The notes: a model not told the origin generated them from the letters alone. DNA of 16,458 bases from Nanobdellota archaeon (GCA_021834945.1 JAKBRA010000016.1:1-16458), one strand, 5' to 3'; numbered from the stretch's first letter, positions 1-6,375 are shown. Translations and numbers: made by a program.

Positions 1-60
1 GTTCCCTATTTTGATTATTGCGCCATTTCCAAGCACAATCCTTTCGTCTGCCCGGAGGCA
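1..60 (-). other. Intein N-terminal segment (splicing block A) in the MCM Walker A motif
   Basis: The 20 codons from base 60 down to base 1 replace the expected TAKS continuation of Walker A. They start with Cys (C327 of the precursor) and show the block A pattern of self-splicing inteins: C-L-x-x-D-E-x-I-V-L-x-N-G...I-x-x-I-G. The insertion lies right after GDPG, a highly conserved P-loop site typical of intein targets. The residue after the insertion would then be the Thr of TAKS, a permitted +1 nucleophile. Blocks B, F and G and any homing endonuclease would be upstream of base 1 on this strand and cannot be seen. Confidence 0.88.
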
Positions 61-1038
61 ACCGGGATCTCCAACTAACAAAATATGAATGTCACCTCTT
101 ATCACGCTGTTTCCTGAAAGAGCGGCTTTTCTAACTCCCCCAAAAAGCTGCATCACTATCGCTTCCTTTATGTCATCATGCCCGAATATGTTTGGGGCTA
201 TTGAGTTTTTGAATTTTGTGTATATCATTTTGTCATTCGCCAATTCCTTGATTGCCATCTCCTCTTCTTTTGTAACTACAATGTCTTCATATCCTTGTTC
301 CACGGCTTCAACATATGATGCAAGTATGAATGTATCAGACGTGTTTGATCTTTTTCCACTGGGATAATAGATTGCGCTCTCATTTATTATTCCCGAGACA
401 ACGACCTTGTTTCCTGGTATTATATTCCTCTCAAACTTTGGATCAACCAAATCCTTTTTCAATACGACATTTATGTGCTCAGGTTGCTCTCCGCCTTCTA
501 GGTCTTCGGGTGCTTCTTCAAGCATTATTCTTTGCGTGTCAACAAGGTATTTCTTTACTACCTTGAACCTCCCTTTCTTGCCGCAGTTTGTGCATACCGA
601 AGGTGCTCTTTGAGTCATTTCCTTCTGCTCTACCTTTGTTATGTGTCCGCAGCTCTGGCATTCAAAGTCAATTGCACTGGCAACAGGCTTTACGCTAGCC
701 GCCGTCTTTATCAATCCTTGTACCTGTATGAAAAGCCCTATATGCTTGCTCCTTATTTCTCTTATAAGCAGCTGTGCATTTTTAGGCAGGTTTTTTATCC
801 TTACTTCAATGTCTAGATCTTTATGGGGAATTGAAGTCTCGTTTATGAAGTACTTTATTGTATCCAATGCCTCTTCTGGATTTTTAAGTAGATAATCACC
901 CAATTCCGGGGAAAACTGATCAACGTCATTAAAGTCAAGTATTATGGCGTTTTTGTTCGTTGTAAGTATCTCTTTAATCTTGTCGCTTAGCCTTTTGTTT
1001 ACGAAAGAACCGATAACCTCATCAATCTCGTTTTTCAT
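1..1038 (-). CDS. mcm: Replicative DNA helicase MCM, N-terminal part, intein-interrupted (partial)
   Basis: This is the archaeal MCM helicase, the ring-shaped ATPase that unwinds DNA at replication forks. The gene reads from ATG at 1038 and leaves the window at base 1 after 346 codons without a stop. The N-terminal domain includes a zinc-binding C-x2-C...C-x2-C set (C127, C130, C149, C152) within an OB-fold region. It is followed by the start of the AAA+ domain, with 'NIFGHDDIKEAI' near residue 284 and the Walker A lead-in LLVGDPG at 320-326. In ordinary MCM the next residues are T/V-A-K-S; here the reading continues as CLRADERIVLGNG, an intein start. The start codon follows a GGGGAAGAGG purine stretch, with a TATA-like ATTATATATATTA about 26 bases upstream. 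Family identity is certain from the motifs; the rest of the intein and the ATPase domain lie outside the window. Confidence 0.95.
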   Translation of the reverse strand, partial: MKNEIDEVIGSFVNKRLSDKIKEILTTNKNAIILDFNDVDQFSPELGDYLLKNPEEALDTIKYFINETSIPHKDLDIEVRIKNLPKNAQLLIREIRSKHIGLFIQVQGLIKTAASVKPVASAIDFECQSCGHITKVEQKEMTQRAPSVCTNCGKKGRFKVVKKYLVDTQRIMLEEAPEDLEGGEQPEHINVVLKKDLVDPKFERNIIPGNKVVVSGIINESAIYYPSGKRSNTSDTFILASYVEAVEQGYEDIVVTKEEEMAIKELANDKMIYTKFKNSIAPNIFGHDDIKEAIVMQLFGGVRKAALSGNSVIRGDIHILLVGDPGCLRADERIVLGNGAIIKIGN

Positions 1039-1058
1039 TTTCCTCTTCCCCTTATACT

Positions 1059-1071
1059 TTAATATATATAA
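1059..1071 (-). promoter_or_regulatory. TATA-like box for mcm
   Basis: On the minus strand ATTATATATATTA lies about 26 bases before the mcm ATG, the spacing expected for an archaeal TATA box driving a leaderless or very short-leader transcript. Called from position and composition only. Confidence 0.5.
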
Positions 1072-1136
1072 TGTGTACAAAAAGCAATATCACAGCATAT
1101 CTATGATATTCTTTTCTTTTATTAAACTTTTCCTGC

Positions 1137-1601
1137 TTATATTCTTAAATGCGCTGTAATCCAAAGGAATGCAATTCCCATAAATATGCCTATAAAAGCA
1201 CCTGCTATTACATCTTTTTTGTAGTGTGACTTTATGTATAGTCGGCTGTACATTACTGTAATTCCAAATACAAGAAATGGCCAAAAAAGAATGGTGTTGT
1301 AGAAGGCAGTAAAGAAGAAAGCGGCAATGGCAGAATGGCTCGAAGGAAAGCTCCTCCTGTTTAATCCAAAAGTCTTCTTATAGAAGTCCCTTTTAAGCGC
1401 TTCTTCAGGCCTTTTTTCCTTAAAGAAAAGTTTTAATCCTTCGGAGAAAACTGCCGTTGCCGCAACTCCGGAAAAAAGAAGGGCTGCTACCCTTGCATAA
1501 GGGTTTAGTATTATACCAATAAGCAATTCAAACGTGAATATCTCTATAGGGTATCTTTCAACGAATATTGAAAACCTAGCAAAATAATCATTGTTTTTCA
1601 T
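1137..1601 (-). CDS. PAP2-family membrane phosphatase
   Basis: A 154-residue integral membrane phosphatase of the PAP2 (type 2 phosphatidic acid phosphatase) superfamily. All three signature motifs are present: K-x6-R-P (K57...R64-P65), P-S-S-H-S (86-90) and S-R-x5-H-x3-D (S119-R120, H126, D130). H126 would be the nucleophile that forms the phosphohistidine and H89 the general acid. Hydrophobic segments surround these motifs, which should sit at the outer membrane face. Likely substrates are lipid phosphates or polyprenyl pyrophosphates; sequence alone does not decide. An earlier in-frame ATG at 1634 exists, but the ATG at 1601 keeps the overlap with the upstream RCK gene to 14 bases and starts just before the conserved region, so I prefer it. 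The overlap indicates co-transcription with the RCK gene. Confidence 0.88.
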   Translation of the reverse strand: MKNNDYFARFSIFVERYPIEIFTFELLIGIILNPYARVAALLFSGVAATAVFSEGLKLFFKEKRPEEALKRDFYKKTFGLNRRSFPSSHSAIAAFFFTAFYNTILFWPFLVFGITVMYSRLYIKSHYKKDVIAGAFIGIFMGIAFLWITAHLRI

Positions 1602-2298
1602 GCTTCTCGGAAAGGTAAACCATCCTATCAGCACCTACTATCTCGGGCAGCACCACTTCATCTGCTCCCAATTCCTTGAATTTGTTGACGTTTTTGAGAA
1701 GGTTGCACCTTGTTATTACTTTCATGTTCTTGTTTGCTTCCTTGGCATTCAGCACTACGATGAAATTGTCTACATCCTGGCCAAGAGCCGCAAAAACTCC
1801 AACGGCCCTGCTCGCATTTGCCATCTTGAATGCCCTTTCATCTAATGCATTTTCCTTTATGACGTTGAACCCGAGTTTTTTAAGCTCCATTGCCCTTACG
1901 TCGTCATTTTCTATCACGAGCACCTTTTTACCCTTTTCCCTCAAAAGGCTACCCACTCTTTCACCTATCCTTCCGCCACCGCATATTATGTAGTGGTTTC
2001 TGAATCTAAGACCCTTTGCCATATAAATCACACCTCCAAACTCACTTCTTATAAACGATATCAAAAATTCCAAAAGGTAAACCGCAAAAACACCCAGGAA
2101 AAGCGAAAAGAAAAGCAGCAGTATGCCGAAATCGGAATCGAAATGGAAAGTCTCAAGGGCAACAGCTACCGTTGAAACCGCTGCCGTAAAGCCTATTCTT
2201 TCATCTTCAGATATAAGTATCGTTATAATCGTAAATATAACGACAAGAACCAAAGCTGCTATAATCAGTTTCTGCCCGTTTTCCCTAGTCTGATCCAT
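1588..2298 (-). CDS. Two-helix membrane protein with RCK/TrkA-N NAD-binding domain (ion-channel-like)
   Basis: A 236-residue protein. TM1 covers about 11-29, a re-entrant-like stretch about 36-52, and TM2 about 57-83. A cytoplasmic Rossmann domain follows from 102, with the dinucleotide motif CGGGRIG (106-112) and an acidic residue E130 at the end of strand beta2, which favours NAD(H). This is the layout of RCK-gated K+ channels (TM-pore-TM-RCK). However, where TVGYGD should stand the sequence reads ETFHFDSD, so the selectivity filter is not recognisable. There is no C-terminal TrkA-C domain. The start is ATG at 2298, about 27 bases after a TATA-like AAACTTATAA. It is the first gene of a two-gene unit with the PAP2 phosphatase. 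It may be a channel with altered selectivity, or a non-conducting redox/nucleotide sensor. Confidence 0.8.
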   Translation of the reverse strand: MDQTRENGQKLIIAALVLVVIFTIITILISEDERIGFTAAVSTVAVALETFHFDSDFGILLLFFSLFLGVFAVYLLEFLISFIRSEFGGVIYMAKGLRFRNHYIICGGGRIGERVGSLLREKGKKVLVIENDDVRAMELKKLGFNVIKENALDERAFKMANASRAVGVFAALGQDVDNFIVVLNAKEANKNMKVITRCNLLKNVNKFKELGADEVVLPEIVGADRMVYLSEKHEKQ

Positions 2299-2320
2299 TA
2301 TAATAGTAAAGTATTGTAGG

Positions 2321-2331
2321 TTATAAGTTTA
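2321..2331 (-). promoter_or_regulatory. TATA-like box for the RCK/PAP2 unit
   Basis: Minus-strand AAACTTATAA lies about 27 bases before the ATG at 2298, consistent with a leaderless archaeal transcript. Confidence 0.45.
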
Positions 2332-2415
2332 ATTTTATAATAATGCATTTTTACATCCATTCTAAAGAAGTCTTTTAACTGCTATGTAAATTGACAAATA
2401 ATATTTTATTTAGGA

Positions 2416-2724
2416 TTACTCCTTTATTTCCATCTCTATGTTTACTTCCTTTGGAACAGTTGTTTTCATTATCAAATGCAGCGCTTTTGGATCAGCCTGC
2501 ATGTCTATAACCCTTTTATGCAGCCTTAATTCCCAAGTTTCGTAGCTTTCCCTGCCTGCCCCATTCGGAGCTCTTCTAGTAGTGACCTTAAGCTTTTTAG
2601 TGGGGAAAGGTATCGGGCCGGTGATAGCAGTTCCAAGTTTCTTTGATATGTCTATTATATCATTACATACTGCTTCAAGCTTTTCCGAATCCGTTGACGT
2701 CAATTTTATTCTCGCCTTTTGCAT
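2416..2724 (-). CDS. rps10: 30S ribosomal protein S10
   Basis: A 102-residue universal small-subunit protein of the 30S head. The N-terminus MQKARIKLTSTD, the central GPIPFPTKKL and the RRAPNGAGRESYETWELR...HKR segment are characteristic of archaeal S10. A longer GTG start at 2745 is possible, but it would lie only a few bases after the TATA-like GCTTAAATA. The ATG at 2724 is about 29 bases from that box and begins where archaeal S10 proteins begin. In many archaea S10 follows EF-1alpha; here it stands alone, divergent from the L7Ae operon, with a separate gene (RCK) downstream. Confidence 0.96.
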   Translation of the reverse strand: MQKARIKLTSTDSEKLEAVCNDIIDISKKLGTAITGPIPFPTKKLKVTTRRAPNGAGRESYETWELRLHKRVIDMQADPKALHLIMKTTVPKEVNIEMEIKE

Positions 2725-2748
2725 ATCTCTATTAAGAACTTTCACGAG

Positions 2749-2757
2749 TATTTAAGC
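2749..2757 (-). promoter_or_regulatory. TATA-like box for rps10
   Basis: Minus-strand GCTTAAATA centred about 29 bases before ATG 2724. Its position argues against the upstream GTG start. Confidence 0.5.
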
Positions 2758-2838
2758 TTTTTTTAACTTTATTACATAATAGAAGTTTTTCAAAAAAGTT
2801 CTGGTATTGCAGATTCTAAAGCGGATGTAAACGGTTAA

Positions 2839-2849
2839 CTTTATAAATA
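2839..2849 (+). promoter_or_regulatory. TATA-like box for the L7Ae-S28e-L24e operon
   Basis: CTTTATAAATA is a strong archaeal TATA match. A start site about 25 bases on would leave a leader of roughly 20 bases holding the Shine-Dalgarno sequence GGAGGT at 2878-2883, ten bases before the ATG at 2894. Confidence 0.6.
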
Positions 2850-2893
2850 CTAACCTACATATAAAGCTATAATAATTGGAGGTAAGCTGATAT

Positions 2894-3241
2894 ATGGTAG
2901 ATGAAGCTAAAGGATTGGACAGTCAGGTTTTTTCCGTCTTGGAAAAGATAAGAGCAAAAGGCGGAGTTACTAAAAAGGGAATAAACGAAGTAACAAAAGT
3001 ATTAGAGAGGGGGCAGGCAAAGCTTGTAGTTTATGCCTCGGATGTTTCTCCCAAAGAGATAATAATGCATATTCCTCTTCTTTCAAAAGACAAGAATGTT
3101 CCATGCATTGCAGTGAGCAGTAAGGTAGAACTTGGAAAGGCCTGTGGCATGGGAATAGGCACTTCTGCAGTTGCAATAGTGAATCCCGGAGAGGAAGCGC
3201 ACGCAATGGAAGACCTTATTGGAAAAATTAAGAACTTATGA
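2894..3241 (+). CDS. rpl7ae: 50S ribosomal protein L7Ae
   Basis: A 115-residue kink-turn-binding protein. In archaea it is shared by the large ribosomal subunit, box C/D and H/ACA guide RNPs and RNase P. Hallmarks are [26 protein letters not shown] (about residues 23-48), DVSPKEI, and the [16 protein letters not shown]...LGKACG stretch that contacts RNA. The start is backed by a perfect GGAGGT Shine-Dalgarno sequence. It is first of a tight three-gene operon: its stop overlaps the next start as ATGA (3238-3241), indicating translational coupling to S28e. The order L7Ae-S28e-L24e is the usual archaeal one. Confidence 0.97.
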   Translation: MVDEAKGLDSQVFSVLEKIRAKGGVTKKGINEVTKVLERGQAKLVVYASDVSPKEIIMHIPLLSKDKNVPCIAVSSKVELGKACGMGIGTSAVAIVNPGEEAHAMEDLIGKIKNL

Positions 3242-3495
3242 AAAAGCAGCAGAACAAAAGCTCAGAAAATAAAGGAGATAACGTAGAGCAGCGTTTTTTA
3301 GATGCATATCCCGCTGAAGTCATAGAGATAGTTGGAAGGCACGGAGTAGCAGGAGAAGTTACTCAAGTACGTTGTAAGGTTCTAGCAGGAATGGACAAAG
3401 ACAAGATAATCCGCAGGAATGTACGTGGGCCTGTAATTGTAGGAGATATATTGATGCTTAAGGAAACTGAAATGGAGGCAATGCCTATAAGATAA
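3238..3495 (+). CDS. rps28e: 30S ribosomal protein S28e
   Basis: An 85-residue protein of the small subunit, near the mRNA exit/platform region. The core [35 protein letters not shown] and the C-terminal [18 protein letters not shown] are typical. It is slightly longer than the usual roughly 70 residues because of a charged N-terminal extension of about 20 residues ([17 protein letters not shown]). The start overlaps the L7Ae stop by four bases and L24e starts two bases after its stop, so the three are surely co-transcribed. Confidence 0.96.
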   Translation: MKKQQNKSSENKGDNVEQRFLDAYPAEVIEIVGRHGVAGEVTQVRCKVLAGMDKDKIIRRNVRGPVIVGDILMLKETEMEAMPIR

Positions 3496-3497
3496 AT

Positions 3498-3665
3498 ATG
3501 AAATGCAGTTTTTGCGGACAGGAAATAAAAAAGGGAACAGGAATTGTTTACGCCAAAGTGGATGGAACTGTTTACAATTTCTGCAGCAGAAGGTGTAGGG
3601 AATACACTTTGATGAAAAAAGACCCTAGAAAGTTCAAATGGGCGATGAGAAGCTCAAACAAATAG
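3498..3665 (+). CDS. rpl24e: 50S ribosomal protein L24e
   Basis: A 55-residue zinc-binding protein of the large subunit. It begins MKCSFCGQEIKKGTGIVYAK and holds the L24e zinc knuckle C3-x2-C6...C29-x3-C33, followed by a basic tail (KKDPRKFKWAMRSSNK). The length matches compact archaeal L24e. It begins two bases after the S28e stop and is the last gene of the operon. Small-ORF cut-offs easily miss it; motif and context leave little doubt. Confidence 0.95.
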   Translation: MKCSFCGQEIKKGTGIVYAKVDGTVYNFCSRRCREYTLMKKDPRKFKWAMRSSNK

Positions 3666-3694
3666 GATTTATTTTATCAGCTGCTATTATTTGA

Positions 3695-4522
3695 ATGAAA
3701 AATAAGGGTATTTCGGAGTTTCTGTCGTTCATACTCTCAATAATAATCCTCATACCGATAGCCATAATAGCCTATTTCATAATAACCGCGGGCGCAAACA
3801 AGGTAATATCATCATCCGAATCAATTACGCAGTATGTCTCATCCACACTTACTGCACTCCAAACCGGTAATTCTGTGGTTTTACCTCCTGTGTCACCAGA
3901 CTTGCCGAAATACACTTTCTTAAGCCAATTTTATGGAAGCAGTTCCTGTATAAACGACCTTAATGAACTGTCACGTGAGGCAATACTTATATCTCCCTCA
4001 AACCCTTCCTCTCTTTCAAATACTTATTTTGTATGCATAGGAACTTTTTCTCTTTCGCCGATAAGCAGTAATCAAGCCTTTTGGAACTACCTTCCATCAT
4101 CTTCTAACAATGAGGGTCCAAACAATGCCTCCTTTCCAGGCTGGTTTCCAGATCTATCTGAATACAATTCTCCCACAAGTACAATAGCATCGGGAATAAA
4201 CGGCTCTACAGGCACTTTATCCTATTTCCTCCAGTCCTCAAATCCTGAAACATCTCTCTCCAATTCCTGCGTTTCATTTTTCAATGCAGATACTATAAAG
4301 TATGGTTATGGTCAGCCAGGAGCATATATAACTACGATGACATGCGCTCCATTGACACACAACAATCAATCAGTGTTCATAAACGTAGTTCCGCCTTCAT
4401 GCTCAGGTTCATGCGGTAATGATCCAATGGCTTTTCTTTATGGTAACCCAGGTTATATAAAGTTCCAGGAATGCAGTTATAGTGGAGGTAATGATTTGCA
4501 GTGCAAATTCAGCATAAATTAA
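3695..4522 (+). CDS. Pilin-like exported surface protein
   Basis: I do not recognise a family for the body of this 275-residue protein. The N-terminus MKNKG-ISEFLSFILSIIIL looks like an archaeal type IV pilin (class III) signal: a short positive stretch ending KG, then 'ISE' and an uninterrupted hydrophobic helix to about residue 30. A prepilin peptidase would be expected to cut after G5. The rest is rich in Ser, Asn, Pro and Thr with several N-x-S/T sequons and a few Cys (for example SCSGSCGN and ECSYSGG...QC near the end), as in a glycosylated, disulfide-bonded surface protein. A TATA-like GGATTTATTTTA lies about 26 bases upstream of the start, so the mRNA is probably leaderless. The next membrane protein starts one base after its stop codon, so the two form an operon. 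Confidence 0.75.
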   Translation: MKNKGISEFLSFILSIIILIPIAIIAYFIITAGANKVISSSESITQYVSSTLTALQTGNSVVLPPVSPDLPKYTFLSQFYGSSSCINDLNELSREAILISPSNPSSLSNTYFVCIGTFSLSPISSNQAFWNYLPSSSNNEGPNNASFPGWFPDLSEYNSPTSTIASGINGSTGTLSYFLQSSNPETSLSNSCVSFFNADTIKYGYGQPGAYITTMTCAPLTHNNQSVFINVVPPSCSGSCGNDPMAFLYGNPGYIKFQECSYSGGNDLQCKFSIN

Positions 4523-4523
4523 T

Positions 4524-5822
4524 ATGGACTTGCTTTTAGAAGGGATACTGATAGCGATAATGATGGCCATAATCCTATTTTTCGTTGTATACGAGTATTC
4601 AGCATTCTTTGCTCCCAAATCGTCAATAAGTTATTATAATTCATTGGTGGGCATGGTAGACTCTGCATGCACTTCTATACAGACTGCTTCAAACGTTCAG
4701 TTCTCCTCCCCTTCAATATTTGTGTTTCAGATGTACGACACGCCGGCATGCAATTCAATACTAAGTTCGAATACGTATATCTTCTCACCGAATTCAGCAG
4801 TTCTTTCAGCACTAAGTGGAAATTATAACCTGTGCTATGCAAATGTAAGCAATACAGTGGCATTAGGGGTATCGAGTGGAAACCAGTACTTTCTGGAAAG
4901 CTCTACCAAAGGAGGGGTAAACTTTTATCTTCCAAAAGAATACGCAATTTCAGGCTCCGCAAACATGAGTGATTTGGCACTTTACGACCAGCTAAGCACC
5001 TCGGGGATAGTAGTAAATTCCTCCTCACCCTTTTCCCTTATCCTCAATTCATCTTCAGTTGTTTCTTCGCAGAATTATACATTTGATGTGGAGGAATACT
5101 CAAACAATAGCATAAATCTGGATGTTTACTTCAATGGTCAGAGCACCTGCTCCCGTTCTTACTCCGACTTGACTGGCCTGCATCCTCTTTCCATAGTTTC
5201 TCCATGCCAACAGCAAGTGCACAACATAACTTTGGTTGTGGGAATAGCTGCAAGCGCAGAAACTAACTTTCAGGTAAATGTAACAGCAAAATCAAATTAT
5301 AATCCTACTTTTTCTTACTTGTCGCAGCAGTGCACGAACCTTGTTACACTTGTGAAGGAGGGCACCATAAATAATGGCAGCATAGTCTGTCAGCCCATAA
5401 TGTGCGGGGGAAATTCATTCTACCTTGCTGATCAAAGCAACAGGCCTTTCCTTGGTTTATACAGCGAATCATTTACTTTCTTAGGCGTCCAATCCGGAGT
5501 CAATGATTTGCAGCTTGTCAATTCATATCAGGAGCAGCTTACAAATAGCTCGTTGATGGATAATACTGTTTTTGAGGAAGGAGGGCTGCCGTTCGGTGCC
5601 AGCTGGAGTGTTACTTACAATGGCATAACAAAAAGCTCAGTTATAAGTTTGACCGGAAGCGGCAATACAATTGCTTTTTCAAATCCGCCCGGAAGTTATA
5701 GCTTTAAAATCTCAGACGCGGATGTAATAGAAAACCGCGTTGAGGTTATATATAAACCGACTGATCCTCAGGGTACTGCTAAGCAAGGCTCATACGTTGG
5801 TGTGACTTTTAAAAGTACTTAA
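4524..5822 (+). CDS. Membrane-anchored surface protein with C-terminal Ig-like 'GLPxGxxW' domain
   Basis: A 432-residue protein starting immediately after the pilin-like gene. One N-terminal hydrophobic helix (about 5-28) anchors a large Ser/Asn-rich ectodomain with many N-x-S/T sequons. No K/R-G cleavage site precedes the helix, so processing as a pilin is less clear than for its neighbour. The last 85 residues contain VFEEGGLPFGASWSVTYNG followed by IAFSNPPGSYSFKI. I recognise this as the beta-sandwich repeat common in large surface proteins of Thermoplasmatales and related acidophile-associated archaea; here it is a single copy. Several Cys suggest disulfides. It probably works with the upstream protein at the cell surface, as adhesin or pilus-associated subunit; that is inference from tandem arrangement and topology. 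Confidence 0.72.
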   Translation: MDLLLEGILIAIMMAIILFFVVYEYSAFFAPKSSISYYNSLVGMVDSACTSIQTASNVQFSSPSIFVFQMYDTPACNSILSSNTYIFSPNSAVLSALSGNYNLCYANVSNTVALGVSSGNQYFLESSTKGGVNFYLPKEYAISGSANMSDLALYDQLSTSGIVVNSSSPFSLILNSSSVVSSQNYTFDVEEYSNNSINLDVYFNGQSTCSRSYSDLTGLHPLSIVSPCQQQVHNITLVVGIAASAETNFQVNVTAKSNYNPTFSYLSQQCTNLVTLVKEGTINNGSIVCQPIMCGGNSFYLADQSNRPFLGLYSESFTFLGVQSGVNDLQLVNSYQEQLTNSSLMDNTVFEEGGLPFGASWSVTYNGITKSSVISLTGSGNTIAFSNPPGSYSFKISDADVIENRVEVIYKPTDPQGTAKQGSYVGVTFKST

Positions 5823-5823
5823 C

Positions 5824-5834
5824 TAATATTTAAA
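5824..5834 (+). promoter_or_regulatory. TATA-like box for the small zinc-finger gene
   Basis: TAATATTTAAA just after the previous stop codon. A start site about 25 bases on would give a leader of roughly 58 bases ending in GGTGA (5905-5909) before ATG 5913. A second AT-rich stretch at 5848-5858 is an alternative. Low confidence. Confidence 0.35.
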
Positions 5835-5912
5835 TTGGGAAAAACCTTATAATTATTAAAATAACGATGGCATTTCGTTGTCTGAAAAGACGTATAATGC
5901 CGCTGGTGAAGT

Positions 5913-6191
5913 ATGGCAAAAGTTACTGTTACGATATGTGATGTATGCAAGCAGAAAATTGCTACTAGAACATGTCCAGTTTGTGGAAAAGATCTTTGCG
6001 AAGCAGATACAAAGTCATTTGCAGTTGATGTTGGTCTGCGTTTTGGACAGAGAATGCAGATATACAACGGTTACATGTGCGAAGATGACTACAGAAAACT
6101 TGAGGGAAACCTTGGTGGAACGCTTGCAAAGATAAGCGAGTCAATAAAATCGCAGATAGATAACATAATAAAGGAAAGCGTAGGCGCTTGA
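5913..6191 (+). CDS. Small double-zinc-finger protein, function unknown
   Basis: A 92-residue soluble protein. I see ICDVC (C9, C12), TCPVCGKDLC (C21, C24, C29) and a later YMCEDDY Cys near residue 55, enough ligands for one or two treble-clef or zinc-ribbon sites. The C-terminal third (about 62-90) is a charged amphipathic helix that could mediate oligomerisation. No catalytic motif is visible. A GGTGA sequence just upstream supports the ATG at 5913. The gene sits alone between the surface-protein pair and tRNA-Tyr with its own promoter-like region. It could be a nucleic-acid-binding or adaptor protein; a specific role cannot be assigned. Confidence 0.8.
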   Translation: MAKVTVTICDVCKQKIATRTCPVCGKDLCEADTKSFAVDVGLRFGQRMQIYNGYMCEDDYRKLEGNLGGTLAKISESIKSQIDNIIKESVGA

Positions 6192-6206
6192 ATAGTGAAT
6201 AGCAAG

Positions 6207-6217
6207 GTTTATTAATT
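6207..6217 (+). promoter_or_regulatory. TATA-like box for tRNA-Tyr
   Basis: GTTTATTAATT lies about 28 bases before the tRNA 5' end, the normal archaeal spacing. Confidence 0.5.
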
Positions 6218-6240
6218 TCTTGCGTCATAAGAATAAATAA

Positions 6241-6361
6241 CCCTGCGTAGCCCAATGGTAGAGCGACCGGCTGTAGAATTACTAAGTGCTGTTTTTCAGT
6301 GCGATGAAGAGTTTCAGCTGCGGTAACCGGTAGGTTGCGGGTTCGAATCCGGCCGCAGGGA
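6241..6361 (+). tRNA. tRNA-Tyr (GUA anticodon) with intron
   Basis: The acceptor halves CCCTGCG (6241-6247) and CGCAGGG (6354-6360) pair over all 7 bp, with A as discriminator at 6361. C1-G72 plus A73 is the archaeal tRNA-Tyr identity pattern. The anticodon stem is ACCGG (6266-6270) with CCGGT (6327-6331) and the loop reads C-T-G-T-A-G-A once the intron is removed, giving anticodon GTA. The T loop TTCGAAT (6342-6348) is canonical. The D arm GCCC/GAGC has a C12-A23 mismatch and the T stem GCGGG/CCGGC a G51-G63 mismatch. A15-T48 fits a Levitt pair. The CCA end is not encoded. Confidence 0.93.
6277..6325 (+). other. tRNA-Tyr intron (49 nt, position 37/38)
   Basis: The insertion follows G37 at the canonical archaeal site. 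Loop positions 32-35 (CUGU) can pair with intron bases 6320-6323 (GCGG, with two G-U pairs). This is followed by a three-base bulge UA|A (6324-6326) whose middle cleavage gives exactly the predicted 3' exon, as the archaeal splicing endonuclease needs. The outer intron-side helix is weak, so the structure looks like a relaxed bulge-helix-bulge. Inside the intron, 6286-6291 and 6297-6302 form a 6-bp hairpin with a UUUUU loop. The boundaries could shift by one base because both sides carry A. Confidence 0.88.
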
Positions 6362-6375
6362 TTTTTTTATTTTTA
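6362..6375 (+). terminator. T-rich transcription end after tRNA-Tyr
   Basis: Runs of T (TTTTTTTATTTTTA) directly after the tRNA 3' end, without a preceding hairpin, match the oligo-T termination used by archaeal RNA polymerase. The next gene is on the opposite strand and converges here. Confidence 0.55.

Noticed and set aside
944..1159. Hydrophobic plus-strand open frame over the mcm start
   Set aside because: Antisense shadow of mcm and its AT-rich promoter; the minus frame encodes clear MCM motifs.
1602..1634. Upstream ATG for the PAP2 phosphatase
   Set aside because: It would deepen the overlap with the RCK gene to 47 bases, and the added residues show no family similarity.
2725..2745. 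GTG-initiated N-terminal extension of S10 (7 extra codons)
   Set aside because: It lies only a few bases after the TATA-like box, and archaeal S10 proteins begin at the MQKARIKL start.
5878..6135. Long open frame overlapping the zinc-finger gene in another frame
   Set aside because: No motif or conserved start; the other frame has the regular CxxC pattern and a GGTGA sequence before its ATG.
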